From: Diphasiastrum complanatum
Taxonomy: Eukaryota > Streptophyta > Lycopodiopsida > Lycopodiales > Lycopodiaceae
Reading direction: 5' to 3'
Length of the DNA stretch: 64,000 nucleotides
NCBI GenBank assembly: GCA_029204225.1
Contig: CM055095.1
Coordinates: 73,136,753 to 73,200,752 of the forward strand
This document shows positions 1 through 13,246 of the stretch, piece by piece. Position numbers and translations under genes: made by a program. Under the pieces are notes generated by a model. That model worked only from the letters and a program-made list of their open reading frames with translations, did not search any database and was not told the origin of the DNA. Every line of letters begins with the position of its first letter. The first letter of the stretch is position 1.

Positions 1-3000
1 GGCTTCATGTATGATTTTTGGTTTGAAGAAGGAATACTTAGATGGCCTAGGGGTGGTAGTTGGTACGGTATAGAGTCTGGTGGCATGTTGGGTCCAAGCA
101 TGGAGTTCAGTAAAAGGAGTAAGAGCTTGGGGAAGATTTTTATGCTAGAAAGATTGTGAGTCTGAACTATACCAAGGTCAATAAGCCTTTGGTTCTCGAT
201 TTATATTTCAGTAGCTTTCTTTCATGGTAAGAGATCTCAAATGTAATGATGTTTGGTTTCTTGAAGGAGGTGTGGAAAGGATGTGAGGATTTGAAGGAAA
301 TGAAGGTGATATTGATGACCCTTCTCATTGTACCAAGTATTATGGGGTAATTAGTAATGTAAATTTCTCTTGTGATGTTCAGAGGGTAAGGCAAGGAAAG
401 TAGCTTATGGAAAGCTTGGGTGAGAAAGCATGCATGTGTGTCAAAGGAGCGTCAAGGGGCATGTGGTTGAGTAGTGGTTGTAATGAGTTTTGATAGAGAA
501 AGATGTGATGAGTGTCATAGGTATATTTTGGGGCATATGGTGACGGTTGATGTATAATCTACCCAAGCCAAACAAGAGGGGAGGTGTCCAATCATGTGAT
601 GGGAGAGATCGACAAATTAGAGATTATGGGGTGCAGGTTAATGAACCGATGAGATACGTAACTGCTTGGCATCCTCCAGGGTGGCAAGTGAAATAACTTG
701 ATATGGTCACCTGTCTAGGCCATTATAAAGGACCAGCTCATGTAACACTCCTAGATTTGGTAAGTGCTCACCATAGGCTATAGCAAGTCCATCTCTATCT
801 ATTGATTCACTACAAACACCCATCTCAACATTGTCCCATGCATGGACATTGAACATCATGTATATCCACTTGTCAATCTATTGTCCGATTGTTAAAATTA
901 CTTAGGAAGAGAACGTATCTATTTTCAAAGATAGAGATAATGTCCATTGAAGCATCTGCCATCTGCACATGAAGACAGGCCTGTCTCACTAGATTGTCGA
1001 TAAGGAAGTCTCCAAAGGCAAATAACATGTAGCAATGATAACATCCTTTTTCACCACCATTGCTTGTGAGTCTTGGCCCAAATGTATCTGGCCTAACCCA
1101 ATGTAGTACAATAATAAGAGATGGCCATAAAGAGTTTTTGAATAAAAAAACCATGGCCAACATGTGCCAATAGCTATGGAAATTCGTCCTTTCTTGGAAG
1201 ATTTTGGCCTTTTTGAACTCTAGTCTCCTTAACTCAAATCATCAAACTGACTGCAGTTGCTCCCTTAAGTAATCATGGAATCGATTGTCTTATCTTTGTA
1301 GCTTGTTTGTTGGGGGTGACTATAATATGCTCCCCTTATTTGGGAGCTTGTAAACCTCTTGTGTCAATGGTAGGTAGTAGGGCTCCATTGGCATCCTAAA
1401 TCATCTTAATTAATAACTTAATTAACAACATGAACGCATTAGCCATTGACTCATACCTAAGGTTTGACTCAGAAGGCGATTCAATAAGCTAAGCATTAGT
1501 CGTATAAAGGTCCAACAACATAAAAATAAAAATTGGCTTTTCTAACTTGGTTAGAGTGGTCAGCTGCGATGGTGCCTGTCAATAGTCACAGCACCTTCCA
1601 AATCAAATCAAAACACGGATTTTTGGTTAGTGACTTGGCCAACAGTAGTTGACAATGTGTCCTAGGCTAGGAAGGGCACATAGGGGACTTAAGAAACTCA
1701 CTCTTCGCTTTGCCCTTAATCTTCAGAGGAGTGCAAGAACCTCAGTACATTGCTTTTTCTACAAACGTATAAATTCCAATGTGAACATATGTTTGTGCAT
1801 GTGACCTACTCCTCTTTGGCATTAATGAAGTGATTAGGGATGTACCATTTGGTGGTCTGTGTTATGCATGAAAAGTTGATGGTTTGAGACTTGGTGGGTA
1901 AATTTCATAGGGTGAAGATCGCACACCTCTTGTTATGCGGGGTATTATTAGACATAACATTGATATTTGCTTGTATAGCCTCCATGCACCCTTGCTCCAT
2001 GTACAAGTAAAAGCTGATGTTAGACATTATGTTGTCTCTCGAAGTGTTGGATTTCAATCCTCTCCATCCCTAATCTCACAACTAATCTAGATCCATTCAT
2101 TTGCTGTAAGTAAATACTTGTACAGTCACACAGTCTGAAGGAATACACTGGATTGCTAATAGTCTGCAGAAATACAAGGGAATCAATAATAGGTGTCGAC
2201 AATATCAAATCGCACGGTCGAAGGACACTATCGAGTCAAACTATCAAGTATCACTATTGAAGATGATTATCGAATATACTATTGAGTCGAACTGTCGAAA
2301 GACCTTCCATCGACTCGACTACTTCGACCACTCAGCACTGTTCACGACCGGGCAGAATCTCCTACAGAATAGATTCTATCTAATAGCGACTGCTAACAAC
2401 ACGTAGTGCCTTAATCCAATTTGTAAATGTATCGATTAAGCATCCTTGTAATTGCACAGCTTCCATGTATGAATATTCGATAGCACATCAGTGTAAAAGT
2501 TGATCGATCAATAAATCAATTAGACTAGACTCAGAGCGCACTATTTGATCTTTCTCTCTGACTTCCAGAGTATTGTTTCAGAAAGATCACGCATCTGAAT
2601 GCACTCAGACTGTACACACACTTTCGACTTAATTGATTTCATTCCAAAAAAAGACTCGTGGCCCTTTGATATTGACCTGCAAAACACAGATGATCAAATT
2701 CTACACATCTATCTTCTCTGCTCACATGTCTGACAGAATAATTGTTCCACATTTCATGCTAATAGCTGCAAATATCGCTGACAGCATGTGTTTACTTCTG
2801 GCCATGACCAGAACTATTGCAAAAATGAAGACAACTCAGCGCCAATCAGATAGAGATTGCATTAACACAATCTTCAAGCTCCCTGACAACAACAAATGCG
2901 TAAAAATTGCTAGCAGTTTAACAAACAATAAGCAGCTACAAAATGCTAGTTGAAGTAAGTTGTTACTGTTAGAACAACAGTTTGCTAACAAAACACACTG

Positions 3001-5186
3001 CATTGTGTCTTTGTATCATGACCAAACCAAACAAACACTGATATGCATGAAGAAAGATTTGAGTTCTTGCAACGCCATTGAATGCTCTAGCCCTGAACTC
3101 CGCTGCTGATATCAACACATTTTTTTCTTCTCGTCATGCCTTGGTGTTAATTCAAGCTGCCGCTGTTTGGTATGTCAGTGCTGCTTGTGATATAGGCCAG
3201 AGTAGCACCTGCTTGCTATCCACAGCCATCAGTATTTTCTGAGTACGGTGGTTGCTGAAACCATCCAGCACCTTGATGCCTTCAAGCTTGGGTATTCTGC
3301 CGCTTGTCTCGCGGATGCAGCCTGTGAGCTGTCCGAAGGTTTCACACACTTGTTCACTTGTTCACTTGTAGGTACTGCTTCAGTCCACTGCTTTATGCTG
3401 TTCTTTTGGGCTTTTGCCTGCTCATCGATAGGTCACTCAATCCACAAACTGTGAACTACTTGATCTCTGCTGGGACATTGCAGATACATATTTTCAGGAT
3501 CAAAGACTGATACTGGAATCAGTTTTCAATCCCTTGTGTGTGCTGACAATCCTAGAATATCTGTTGATAGTACTGCCTGCATGCACTCACTGACAACATC
3601 ACTCGTATGCACAATAAAATGACCAATTTTGTGCATGATTCTCTATAAAAATAAGTGAGTGTCAAACCATTTTGACGCTCGAGTCGACAACCTTGATCAA
3701 AGAGATCAGTAACAGTACCTTGTATAGATCAATCTACAGCCTACCATGTGTGAGTCTATAAAAGGTATTTCTATAAAAGCTATCACACGCAATTACCAAG
3801 CTTCCATAAGCTTGGCCATATCCATCAAACAACCAAAAAGCACACAAAATTAATCATTTCAACAGAAAGACAAGCCCATAATATGGCTATCAATCATAAA
3901 GATGATAAAATCAAAGAAACCAGTAGATGCTTGTTATAAGTCGTATGCAGAACACCATAGGCAAGCATTTTCCTTGTGAAAAACAGATCATGCTATCAAA
4001 TGATGAATGATCCACAAGACAAAATTAGTGAGCTCTCATAAGCATCATCTCTTCTCTGCCAGCTACATCCTAGTATCCTACCAGGGCCTCATCTATATAT
4101 TATCAAATTCATTTTCAAACTACATGCATGCCTCCATGTATCTTTAGTCCACTTTCAATTCAATTGAGTCCAATCTCTACATGCTTGGAGTCTAATCTCT
4201 ATTCATGCAATGAAACTGCAAAAGCCAACCATTTGAAATGTGCATTGTTTCTAACAATAAAAACTAGTCAATAAAAGTGTTGCAGCAAAGAACCCACTAA
4301 GCTTCATAATAAAAAAATGGATGGTTTTATCCCATCTGTCAGACAGTCCGCCTGTGTGATAGGAGAGGCTTGTAAGTTGCGTACAACTAGAAATCTATAT
4401 GTTTGAAAGTACATAAGGTTGTACCTTAATACTAAACCCTACATAAAAGAAAAACTATAATCTTTCATATACACACATGTGAAGGGAAGGCCACACATGT
4501 GAGAAGTATAGCACATGGCCGATGTTGAACTAAAGGTAGGCAAAAGTTTTCACTATGGAAGAGGATAAGAGCACTTGTCAATGGTTGTTATCATCACATT
4601 GTCAATTCATTTCAGAGCCATTGACCAAATTTTCAGTTTCCTTCTTTTCCACTGCGCGCTCCCTCTGAAACAATATTTATTTGTGATTTCGATCTGAGCT
4701 AGTTTGCATCAATTTAAATAACAAAAAAACGGTTAAATTAAAATGACATCCTGCTTGGTAAGGACTACCAAAATAATTTGCTACATTTTTTTGGGAGTAC
4801 AAATTGAGAAGATTGTGATGTGCCCAATAGCTTCAATTGTGTAATACATTGTGTATGGATTCATCTCACATGATGAGTAGGAAACAGAAATTTAGATTAT
4901 AACATGAAATAGACGTGTATTTTTTACAGTGTGAAATTTTGCCATATATTATAGCACTTCAATTTATTTGCCCGTGTGCCCTTAAAAATTAGCACATTAT
5001 GCTTTTTAAGCAACCTCAAAAATGTGCGTGCACTATTTGTATGACATGTCGTATTAGAGTTGTACATTTACAATGAAGAAAGGTCCCTATGTAATTTGTC
5101 CCAAAAGGGTCCCCTATGGACAAGTCCTGAGAAAAAATTTAAGGTCCATCATATCCTCCTTGAAAGGAGTTGGTTATGAAGATTGA
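1..5186. other. No gene recognised
   Basis: AT-rich, non-coding-looking sequence. The open frames are all short (about 110 codons or fewer), on both strands, and match no family I know. Two TATA-like boxes (CTATAAAA) lie at 3756-3763 and 3771-3778 without a convincing gene after them. About 2190-2640 has LTR-like character: a TGTCGAC start, TCGA-rich text and an AATAAA-type site near 2510. I found no second copy or flanking duplication, so I do not call an LTR. Confidence 0.5.
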
Positions 5187-6972
5187 AACTAGATTACCTC
5201 ACAATGCACTTGCAGGAAGATCATCATATGAAGTCTTGTTTAAGAAGAAACCTAAGGTTGATCACCTTAGAGTTTTTGGATGTGCTTGCTTTGTTCATGT
5301 ACCTTTGGAAACAAGGAAAAGAGATGATCCTAATTTTGTCAAAGGGATCATGGTTGGATATTCATCCAACAAGAAGGCTTACAGAATTTATGTTCCCTCT
5401 ACCTCAGTTACAATTAAGAGTAGGGATGTTATTTTCCATGAGAATCAAAAATACATCTTTGAGGAGGCCGACATCAAAGATTCTCAAAAGGATTCTCCTA
5501 TCATCACCCTTGAATATTATCATGGAGAGAGATGGGGCCGAGAATTGAGGAGGAGTCACCTCGAATCTTTTCACCAAGGAGATCACAAAGAGAAAGATCC
5601 GAGCCTAGGAGGCTTACATATGGAGATAAAGGCAAACAAGTGGAACTCAACTCCACTAATTGTGCTTATTTTGTTTCACATGAGGAGCCAAAGGATGTAT
5701 ATGATCAATCAATTCAAAGGAATGGTTTCTAGACATGAAGGAGGAATATGATGCTTTGATGGCCAACAAGATATAAGAGCTTGTGGATCTTCCATCCAAC
5801 AAGCAAACCATTGGTTGCAAATGAGTTTTTCGAGTCAAATATAATCAAGATGGCACAATCAACAAGTACAAGGCAAGACTTTGTGCAAAGAGTTTTGCTC
5901 AGGTTTATGGACTTGATTATGAGGAGACTTTTGTTCCAGTTGCAAAGATGGTATCAATTAGAATAATAATTTCTATTGCATGTTTTTTCAAATGGCAAGT
6001 TTCTCTAATGCATTATTAAATGGATATCTAGAAGAAGAGATTTATATGGATCAACCTATTGGGTTCATCCAAGACAAGAGCAAAGTTTGCTTGCTCTTCA
6101 AAAGTCCCTATGGACTAAAGCAAGTTTCAAAATCGTGGTATTCTCGACTTAACACTTTTCTTGATTCACTAGGATTTAGTCTTAGTAACTATGATCCTTC
6201 CTTGTATGTCAAGTTTTATGGTAGAGATATTGTCATTCTTCTCATTTATGTTGATGATATCATACGAACAGGAAGTTGTATCAAGTTAGTTGAGGAAACC
6301 AAAGTTGCACTTGGAAAAGAATTCAAGATGCAAGATCTTGAAAAAAGTCATTACATATTAGGATTAGAGATTGACTTCCATAATAAAAAAAGCTTTTGTA
6401 TGTCAATCCAAGGATGCTCTTTCAATGTTAAAAAAGTTCAATATGCTAGATTATAAGAGTATTGAAACTCCTATGGAGCAAATTGTAAAAGACCCTAACA
6501 AAGGTGATGAAAGATCCTTCGTGGACATCACTCTTTTTAGGAGTCTTATAGGCTCCTTATTTTGGCTCACTGTAACTAGGTCTGATATAAGTTTTAGTGT
6601 TCATAAGTTGAGGCAAGCTATGCAAAATCCTACTATTCATCATTGGAAAATGGCCAAAAGAGTACTTAGATACATATCTTCAACTTATGATTATGGTTTG
6701 TTATATAAAAGTGAAGATCTTTCTATAGTTGGCCATTTTGACTCGGATTTTGCAAGTGATAAAACAGATCGGAAATCTACAAGTGCATATGTCATATATC
6801 TTGGAGGAAACTTGATATCTTGGCTTTCCAAAAAGCAAGATATGATGTCACTCTCATCTTGTGAAGCTGAATATAAGGCACTCACTACTACAACAAAAGA
6901 AGTGCTTTGGATCAAGAGGTTGCTAGTGGAGCTAAAGATAATCAAAGAAAATGATCTACCTATGATCATGTG
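5187..6972 (+). pseudogene. Copia A: integrase C-terminus, reverse transcriptase, RNase H fragment
   Basis: Decayed Ty1/copia polyprotein on the plus strand. It opens inside the integrase C-terminal region at a LRVFGC motif near 5269. It continues through the reverse transcriptase with YGLKQ (about 6109) and the active-site YVDD (about 6248), then RNase H with DSDFASD (about 6740) and SSCEAEY (about 6858). At least three frame breaks and stops interrupt it between 5550 and 6450. Gag, protease, the integrase core and both LTRs are absent. The 3' end is cut inside RNase H at about 6972, exactly where copia B begins in the opposite orientation. Residue by residue it resembles copia E at 16.9-21.2 kb, so the two belong to one lineage. 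It is a dead fragment. Confidence 0.85.
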
Positions 6973-7950
6973 TAAAGCAGATTCTTTGTAAGGTTCAAAA
7001 TATACAGGACATTGGCACCTCTCTGAAATTCGACCCTTATTGTCCCTTCACCTTTAATGGAATGTGCTAAGCTGTCTCCAAGCTGCACAACTCTATAATG
7101 GGTGAAAGGCTTGTAGTTTTGGAACCAATCTTGATGATGGGTCATGTGTTGAGTTGCTCCAAAGTCCAAGTACCAGGAATCGATATCCTAAAAATTTCCG
7201 ACCTTGGTCATAAAGGCATCTTTCCTCCTCTTCATGTTGGATCGAGTGACTGGTTGATGCAGCATTTGCTTGTTGTTGGAACTGCTTCTTCTTTTCATTG
7301 TTGTATTTGAGTGTTCTGCAGACCTTGATGAGATGACCAGTCCTCTTACAATATTTGCAAAATAGTTTTTGCATAGTTTGGGATGATGAAGAATTCGATC
7401 CTGGGCCTGAATTCGACCTTGAGCCAAAATTCGACCCAGAGCCAAAATTTGATCCAGGCTGCATGTTGCTCTTTTTCCCTTAATAATCAGATTTTGTGGA
7501 TTTCTTTGACATGAACTTCTGATTTCTCTTTGTGTAAAGAGCCTGAGGATGAGATCCTGAGCCTGAGGAGGAAGCTTTTCTTCTTATCTCCTCTTGTAGC
7601 AGCTTGAAATAACTCTTGATAGAGTAAGTTGTTGTTGGGTCGAAATAGCCATGACCCATGTTTCATAGGCATTAGGGAGAGTCGATAGAAGAGTCATTAC
7701 TGCATTTGAATCTTCAATGTTCGATCCAATTGCAGTCATTTGCTCCATGAGATTTTTGAAGATATTAAGATGGCTAGAAATAGTGTCTACATCAGACATC
7801 TTCAATGTGAAAATTTTCTTCCTCAAATGGAGTTTAGATGTGACATCTCTGGTGTCATAAATGTTTCTAGAATGTCTCAGACATCCTTGGTTGTCTGAGC
7901 AGATCGAATATGACTGATTTGGGAGTCTTTGATATATGCACCGATAGCGT
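6973..7950 (-). pseudogene. Copia B: gag with zinc knuckle and start of protease
   Basis: Minus-strand Ty1/copia fragment. Read from 7950 downwards it shows a UBN2-type gag domain with an in-frame stop and frameshifts. A zinc knuckle with CX2CX4HX4C spacing (CKYCKRTGHLIKVC) lies at about 7320-7361. The retropepsin start follows near 7165, where the expected DSGATQH reads DFGATQH, and the frame runs to a KNLL motif at 6975-6990. A Gly/Ser-rich stretch with repeated GSNFGS-like units precedes the knuckle (about 7385-7460). The fragment is truncated at 6972 against copia A and at about 7950 against gypsy C. Copia H at 27.4-27.8 kb has a very similar gag and is probably the same family. Confidence 0.8.
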
Positions 7951-8090
7951 CTGACAGAATTCAAGATCAGTTGCCACTAGCCAGGTTATACTATCGTGCT
8001 GCAATGTTGGGCGACGCATGAGAGTCCAGATTCACCGCATGGACCACCTCAAAATGGATTGCAGGCACGAATAAGTGCTTTTTACCGCAC
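7951..8090 (+). pseudogene. Gypsy C, left remnant of pol 3' end
   Basis: These 140 bases align with the 3' end of the pol region of gypsy D (about 15009-15150), including a shared CFLPH-coding stretch just before the break. The sequence stops at 8090, where the 5' LTR of D begins, and continues at 16037 after the 3' LTR of D. It is therefore the left half of an older relative that D interrupted. The boundary with copia B at about 7950 is set by loss of gag similarity and is accurate only to some tens of bases. Confidence 0.75.
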
Positions 8091-8842
8091 TGTTGGAGGG
8101 TTTGCGGATCTCAAGACAACCCTAACCCTAGTTAATAAGTGAGAGAGATTTGGCACCCTGCACGTGTAACTCCAACCCGATGATCACACAGTTATTTGAT
8201 TGATTAGTTAAAAGTTAATAAAAGGACTTTAGGCTTTTTTGCGAGACTTTTAATGCTGCAGGGATTAAATGTCAAGTTAGTGAATAAAGTTGGGTTTCCC
8301 TCCAATTTTGATGGTTCCCACACTTTTTTAAATTTGAATAAAAAGAGAGGCAAGACTGGACCAATAGGATTTAGAGGCCAGGGTCCTCCTCTCTACTATA
8401 AGAAGGGACCAACTCGAGTTGCTCCTCATGTTCATTTTCTCATTTCAATAAAGCAGATTGGTTCTCTTTAGAAATGGATTGATGAATGTCCTTGCTCTCT
8501 ATCACTTTTCCTCCATCTCTCATGCTTATTTGGATTTTGCTAATTGTTGGATCTGAGTGTTATTGGGATTGTATGTTATTATACTTTTTATGAGAGAGAA
8601 AAGGAGAGAGAGAAAGAGTAAGCTATCTCTGTTGTGGATGTGTAGTGTTAAGGGATGTGTAGTACTAAAGAGTAGGGTTAATGAATGTAGAGATAGATGT
8701 GAATCCTCCATTAATGCTGAAATCTGAACTAAATAACTGCTCTCATGGAAACGAACCTACGCGTAACAACTAACTCCGTCTCTTTGATGCTAGATTGACT
8801 AAATCTTGGATTCAGGTTAGGCAAGGAAAGAAACCCACTACA
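8091..8842 (+). repeat. Gypsy D 5' LTR
   Basis: Begins TGTTGGAGGGTTTGCGG and ends CCCACTACA, giving the TG...CA termini of an LTR. It contains CCAATAGG and an ACTATAAG box at about 8392, which act as the CAAT/TATA core of the promoter by position. Its partner is 15300-16036. Compared with the partner it carries about 11 and 5 extra bases near 8461 and 8558. Confidence 0.9.
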
Positions 8843-8846
8843 ATTT

Positions 8847-8860
8847 TGGCGTCGTTGCCG
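8847..8860 (+). other. Gypsy D primer-binding site
   Basis: TGGCGTCGTTGCCG lies four bases after the 5' LTR. It resembles the TGGCGCCGTTGCCG sites of many plant gypsy elements, which are usually assigned to tRNA-Asp. The tRNA assignment is from general knowledge, not checked here. Confidence 0.7.
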
Positions 8861-10089
8861 AAGAGCTACGCCAATCTTTCAGTTGTAGCATGATTGTTGG
8901 ATAGTTAGCTTGCATTAGGCATCTTGTCGTGGCATGAATAGTGTTAGATCTGCATTTTAAGATTAGTTCAGGATTCACTTTGCTTGATTTGAGTGGATTG
9001 GCTTGTTTGAAATCTAATCTGATTGATAAATAGGAAAAGCCATTCAGATCACCAATGTTAAGATCCATTTGAATATGAGATATCAAATAAAATAACAAAA
9101 ATCGGTAAAATCTGTCAGGTTTGGTCAAAAAAGAGACAAAAAGCGTCATCAGAGCTGATAACTTTTTACCCTATTTCAAAAAACCTTTATCGAGTTGCAA
9201 ACACCTTTGGTTTTGTTTAAAAAACCTTTAGTTTGAAGGGCGAAGATTAATTCCCAGCAAATTTCTAGAAACATCAAAAAAACCGTCAAAAAACACCGAA
9301 AAATCACCAAAACCCTAAAAATACAGAAAAAAAAAACCTTCGCCTGATTCACTGTGCTTAGGTGTGATTCAGATCTATCTACTGACAGGTCGGCAAAGAA
9401 TAATACCAAAAATAGAAAGGTTTTCATAGGATCAATTGTCATATTGTCATATTTTTGCCAAAAAGTCACTTTTTTGCAAAAATACAAGTATCACTCTTGA
9501 ACCTTCGCTGAGTTTCCAATACATTCTATTTATAATAAAATACTATTTTTGAGTTCGGTTAAGATTCTTCTTGATCAGATCACAGAAATTCTTGAATTTT
9601 ACCCTCGCCAGACTACAGAAACTATAATTTCTTGTGTCAGAAACCTTCGTCCAATTTTCCAGGGTTGTATCTGTGTCAGATCCTTCACCTGAGAGGTTGG
9701 CGAAGGTTATTTCCCTATAAATTGCCAGAAAAGTGTTCAGAGAGTTTTTTTTTTTTTTTTTCAAAATAGCATCGTTGAACTTTCGCCGAGACAACTTTCG
9801 CCTAGTGAACCTTCGCCAGTCCTATTTTTAGTTTCTGATTTTCCAGATCAAGTCTCTATCAGAATTTGGATCAAATCTGATATATTCTGATTTGGAATCT
9901 GAGAAATTATCATTTTGAGAAGTATCGATTGATCGAATTTCGAAAAAAATTTCATCATATAGAATCATATTTTTGAAAAGCGGAAAAGATCTAGTAGATC
10001 TAATTTGAGAAAGTTTTTTAAAAAATCTAGATCCAATCTCATTATCTATTTGATCTAGATTTGTGAAGATGGCTGCTCCTCAAATATAA
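8861..10089 (+). other. Gypsy D untranslated leader
   Basis: About 1.2 kb of AT-rich leader between primer-binding site and gag, with no open frame of note on the element strand. It contains repeated short phrases such as ACCTTCGCC and TTTCGCC around 9335, 9480, 9640, 9690 and 9780-9815, so part of the leader is itself internally repetitive. Confidence 0.5.
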
Positions 10090-11885
10090 TGGATTAACAG
10101 ATCTAGTTAGATTTCTTCATATCTATGTTGAATCATGTGAAGTCTATGGTGAGATTTATCCTCAAGATAAACTTAAGCGGTTTTCTATGGCCTTAACAGG
10201 CACAACACAAGATTGGTACTATAATCAAGATGAAACTGAGCGTACAGATTGGGATGTTGTTAAGCGAGTCCTGATCACACGGTTCAAACCACGAAAGTTT
10301 ATGGAAGATCCTTTTCTACTTTTAAGTAAAATTAAAATGGGAAAGCAGGAAATGGTTCGAGATTACATTGAACGGGAGAAACATCTTAGATCTGAATGCG
10401 AACTTGAGTTGATTAACGAAAATGCCATGATTATATGGTTTTTGTCAAGTCTACCTAAACAGATCAGACGTGAGTTGAAACGCCATAATGAGTATGCACT
10501 CTTGCAAAATGCTATGGACGATGCAATTCAGAGGAGGATGAAGATTCAGATGAGGAGCCAAATATCAGTATGTTGCCTTATACAGCAGGGTAGACTACTA
10601 CGACATCCACCACTATTGCATCAACGAATGCCAATGCTATTGCAGAAATGATGCTCAATGAGTTCGAGAAACTTGGGAAGAACCAGCAGAAACAGATGGA
10701 AAAGTTGCAGTTGTAATTTGATAAGAAGATCAAAGCATTGAAAAATTTCACGAGGAAGCAAACAAGGAACCTGAAAAGCTTGCAAAGACTTTTCCTACCA
10801 GGGAAAATGTTTGGTGTTCTATTTGTACACGAAACCACACAGTGAATGAGTGTCCTCAATTGAAAAAACGAATGGAAATCAGTGTTTGTCATCTGTGTAA
10901 TTCACTTGATCATGAGACTTCTTTTTGCAACTTCAACCCTCAGATAATTCAACAATGGTGTGCCCAGATGGGATATCGAGAATCACAGTATGGAGGTAAT
11001 CCAACAATAAGACCGGGACAATCTGTTCTTGGATACCCGAAACGTTTAGCTTTACCTGCCCCACCAAAGCACTCCGCTCCTCCAGCCAATTTGATGGAAC
11101 CAGAACCTTATGGAAATGCTGAGCAATGGAACTATGGAAATGATCAAGCAAGTGGATCTTCAGGTGGATCTTCAGAACAATATGCCATTTATGCTGTTGC
11201 TCAACAACAAGCCTCCAGAAATTGGACCAGAGCACCACTCGGATGCTTTGCATGTGGAGAAAATCACAGAGTTGCAAAATGTCCAAATAAAGAGAAATTT
11301 GTACCATTCTGTCGTGACTGTGGTTACGGGCATTTCTATAAAGACTGTCCAGCAAGACCGAAGCCACCACCAGCTACAACACTTGTAAATTTGACAGCAA
11401 TCAAGCAAAGACCAGTACCTCTGAATAAACCAAGCGCACCCTTGATGGTGGTCACCAGAGCACATAAGCAGAAAGAACCAGTAATGGATCCGGTACCTGC
11501 TGATTCTATACCATTGACTGATATACCAACAGCATCGGGAGTCTATCCAAATCTTAATACAGAAAAACGAAGATATCAGAATATGAGACAATGGAGTAAA
11601 CATCTGCAAGAAGAAGAGGAGCTTGAAGCTGCTAAAGCAACAGCTGAAGTTTAGTCTTCGCCATTGCAGCCACCAAGGAATTTACGTATGGATATGAATG
11701 ATCAGTTACATCATCTTGAAGAACCCTTCAAGATGACTGAACCGGAAGCACCACATATAGAACTACTCATGAACATTTTGTCTAGCAAGATCAATATTTT
11801 ATTGGGAGAGTTCCTGAAGTTGGTGCCAAAAGCAAAAGAAGTCTTAGCGCAAAAGTTAGCTCAAGAAGAACCAGAAGTCCATTAG
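10090..11885 (+). pseudogene. Gypsy D gag (capsid domain plus four zinc knuckles)
   Basis: Gag polyprotein ruin. The capsid-like Retrotrans_gag segment is open at 10187-10651 (154 codons) and coding similarity starts about 100 bases earlier. A frameshift leads to the second segment at 10842-11654, whose stop is followed by a same-frame continuation at 11664-11885. Four CCHC knuckles are visible: CSICTRNHTVNEC (about 10817), CHLCNSLDHETSFC (about 10889), CFACGENHRVAKC (about 11243) and CRDCGYGHFYKDC (about 11310). Three of these have only three residues between the second Cys and the His. The region between the knuckle pairs is rich in Pro, Gly, Gln and Ser. Fragment G at 26.6-27.3 kb keeps the first two knuckles with the same spacing. 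Confidence 0.82.
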
Positions 11886-11989
11886 GAGCCGCTTTTTGTG
11901 CTGAATTTGAAGAATCTAACGAAGTACTCTATGTTGGAGCGCTTGGAAAAGTGAACAAAATAATATCACTCTACCAATACAGCATAGAC

Positions 11990-12514
11990 AATTTCCTAAA
12001 GAAGCAGCTGTGATAGATGGAGGTTCAGGAGTAACCTGATTTATACAAAGCTATGTGCAAGATGAGGCCTTACAAAGATTAAGGCTGCTACTTTTGCTAT
12101 TAAGCTAGCTGATCAAACGACAGTTCGTCCACGAGGAATGGTGGAAGATATATCTGTCAGAATTGCAGGAGTACAGTTCGTCATTACTTTCGTAGTGATG
12201 GACTTACCAGTAGCGCCAAATGTCTACCAAATTCTATTAGGACGTCCATGGTTACGAGTTGCGCAAGAATTCGTAACTGGGGTACAGGAAAAATCACTTT
12301 TAAAAATTGTGAACGTGTAGTTAAAATTGATCCTACAACTTGGACTATCAAACCAGTGGTTCAAAAAGAGGATGACAATTCGTCAACAACAGATCATACT
12401 TGTGATCGACTAGAGAGAAATTTGGGAGTTCATTACGATTCTCAAACTAATACTGTCAATTGGAATGAAGCTCTTGTAACAATTGACTGTACAGCAGGAT
12501 ATATGTGTCAATAA
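11990..12514 (+). pseudogene. Gypsy D aspartic protease region
   Basis: A retropepsin active-site motif, DGGSG, is encoded at about 12017 and followed by a stop. After a frame change, the open stretch 12138-12320 ends in ILLGRPWL, the conserved C-terminal motif of gypsy proteases. The downstream frame 12248-12514 is probably the linker to reverse transcriptase. DGGS in place of DTGA or DSGA is common in plant gypsy elements. Confidence 0.65.
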
Positions 12515-12529
12515 GATAATCAATCAGGT

Positions 12530-13240
12530 TTGAGTGAGATTTCCTTATTAGATCGAACTTTGGATACACCAATCACGTTTCCACTGAATGTGCTAGATGT
12601 AGCTTGGATATCAACAGAACCTATACCAGATCCGATTGAGGATGAACTCATTCCTGTGAGTCATGCCTTGACTTATGATGGCAATGCAGAACTTACGGAT
12701 GAGCAGATTCTAAATCATATGGATCCGACCAGATTTGGAGTGCGTAATGTTCCTGATGAACTCACAGTAAAACCGCCCAAAGCAGTTATATTAAAGGAAG
12801 ACAGGATCACAGGATCGATGACGAAGAAACAAGCTAAGCAACATTATAATAGGGTCATAAAATGAGAAAATCTCCCTCGAAAGATTGATTCAGAGAAAGT
12901 GCCACCCTTATTGGATAAAGGCAAAGGAAAAGTCGAGGATGATTCTTCAAGTCAGATTTCTAGTAAAACATCATCATCTAGGAAGTCTTAACCTGTGAAA
13001 AAAAATTTATCATCTCGAAAGTCATCACCTTCACGATCAATTCCTGCTAAGAAGGCTAAGTGAAGATCCAAGACAAGTCCTTTCAAATAAAAACAAACAG
13101 ATGTAGTCCAGCATGATATGCTTGAACATTTTAAACGTTATACACTGGATGATGTGGTTATTATGTTACCTAAAGCACATCGTGAACCTGAAGAACATAT
13201 GCCGGAATCTAAAGAGGTTTACGATGGCCCAGCTAGGACG
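12530..13240 (+). pseudogene. Gypsy D linker region before reverse transcriptase
   Basis: An open frame of 111 codons at 12530-12865 and then a Ser/Lys-rich broken stretch connect protease to reverse transcriptase. No known domain is visible. It is part of the same polyprotein by position and strand. Confidence 0.4.
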
Positions 13241-13246
13241 TAGCCA

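Noticed and set aside
3152-3454. Overlapping ORFs on both strands near 3.2-3.4 kb
   Set aside because: Short, complementary to each other and without family similarity.
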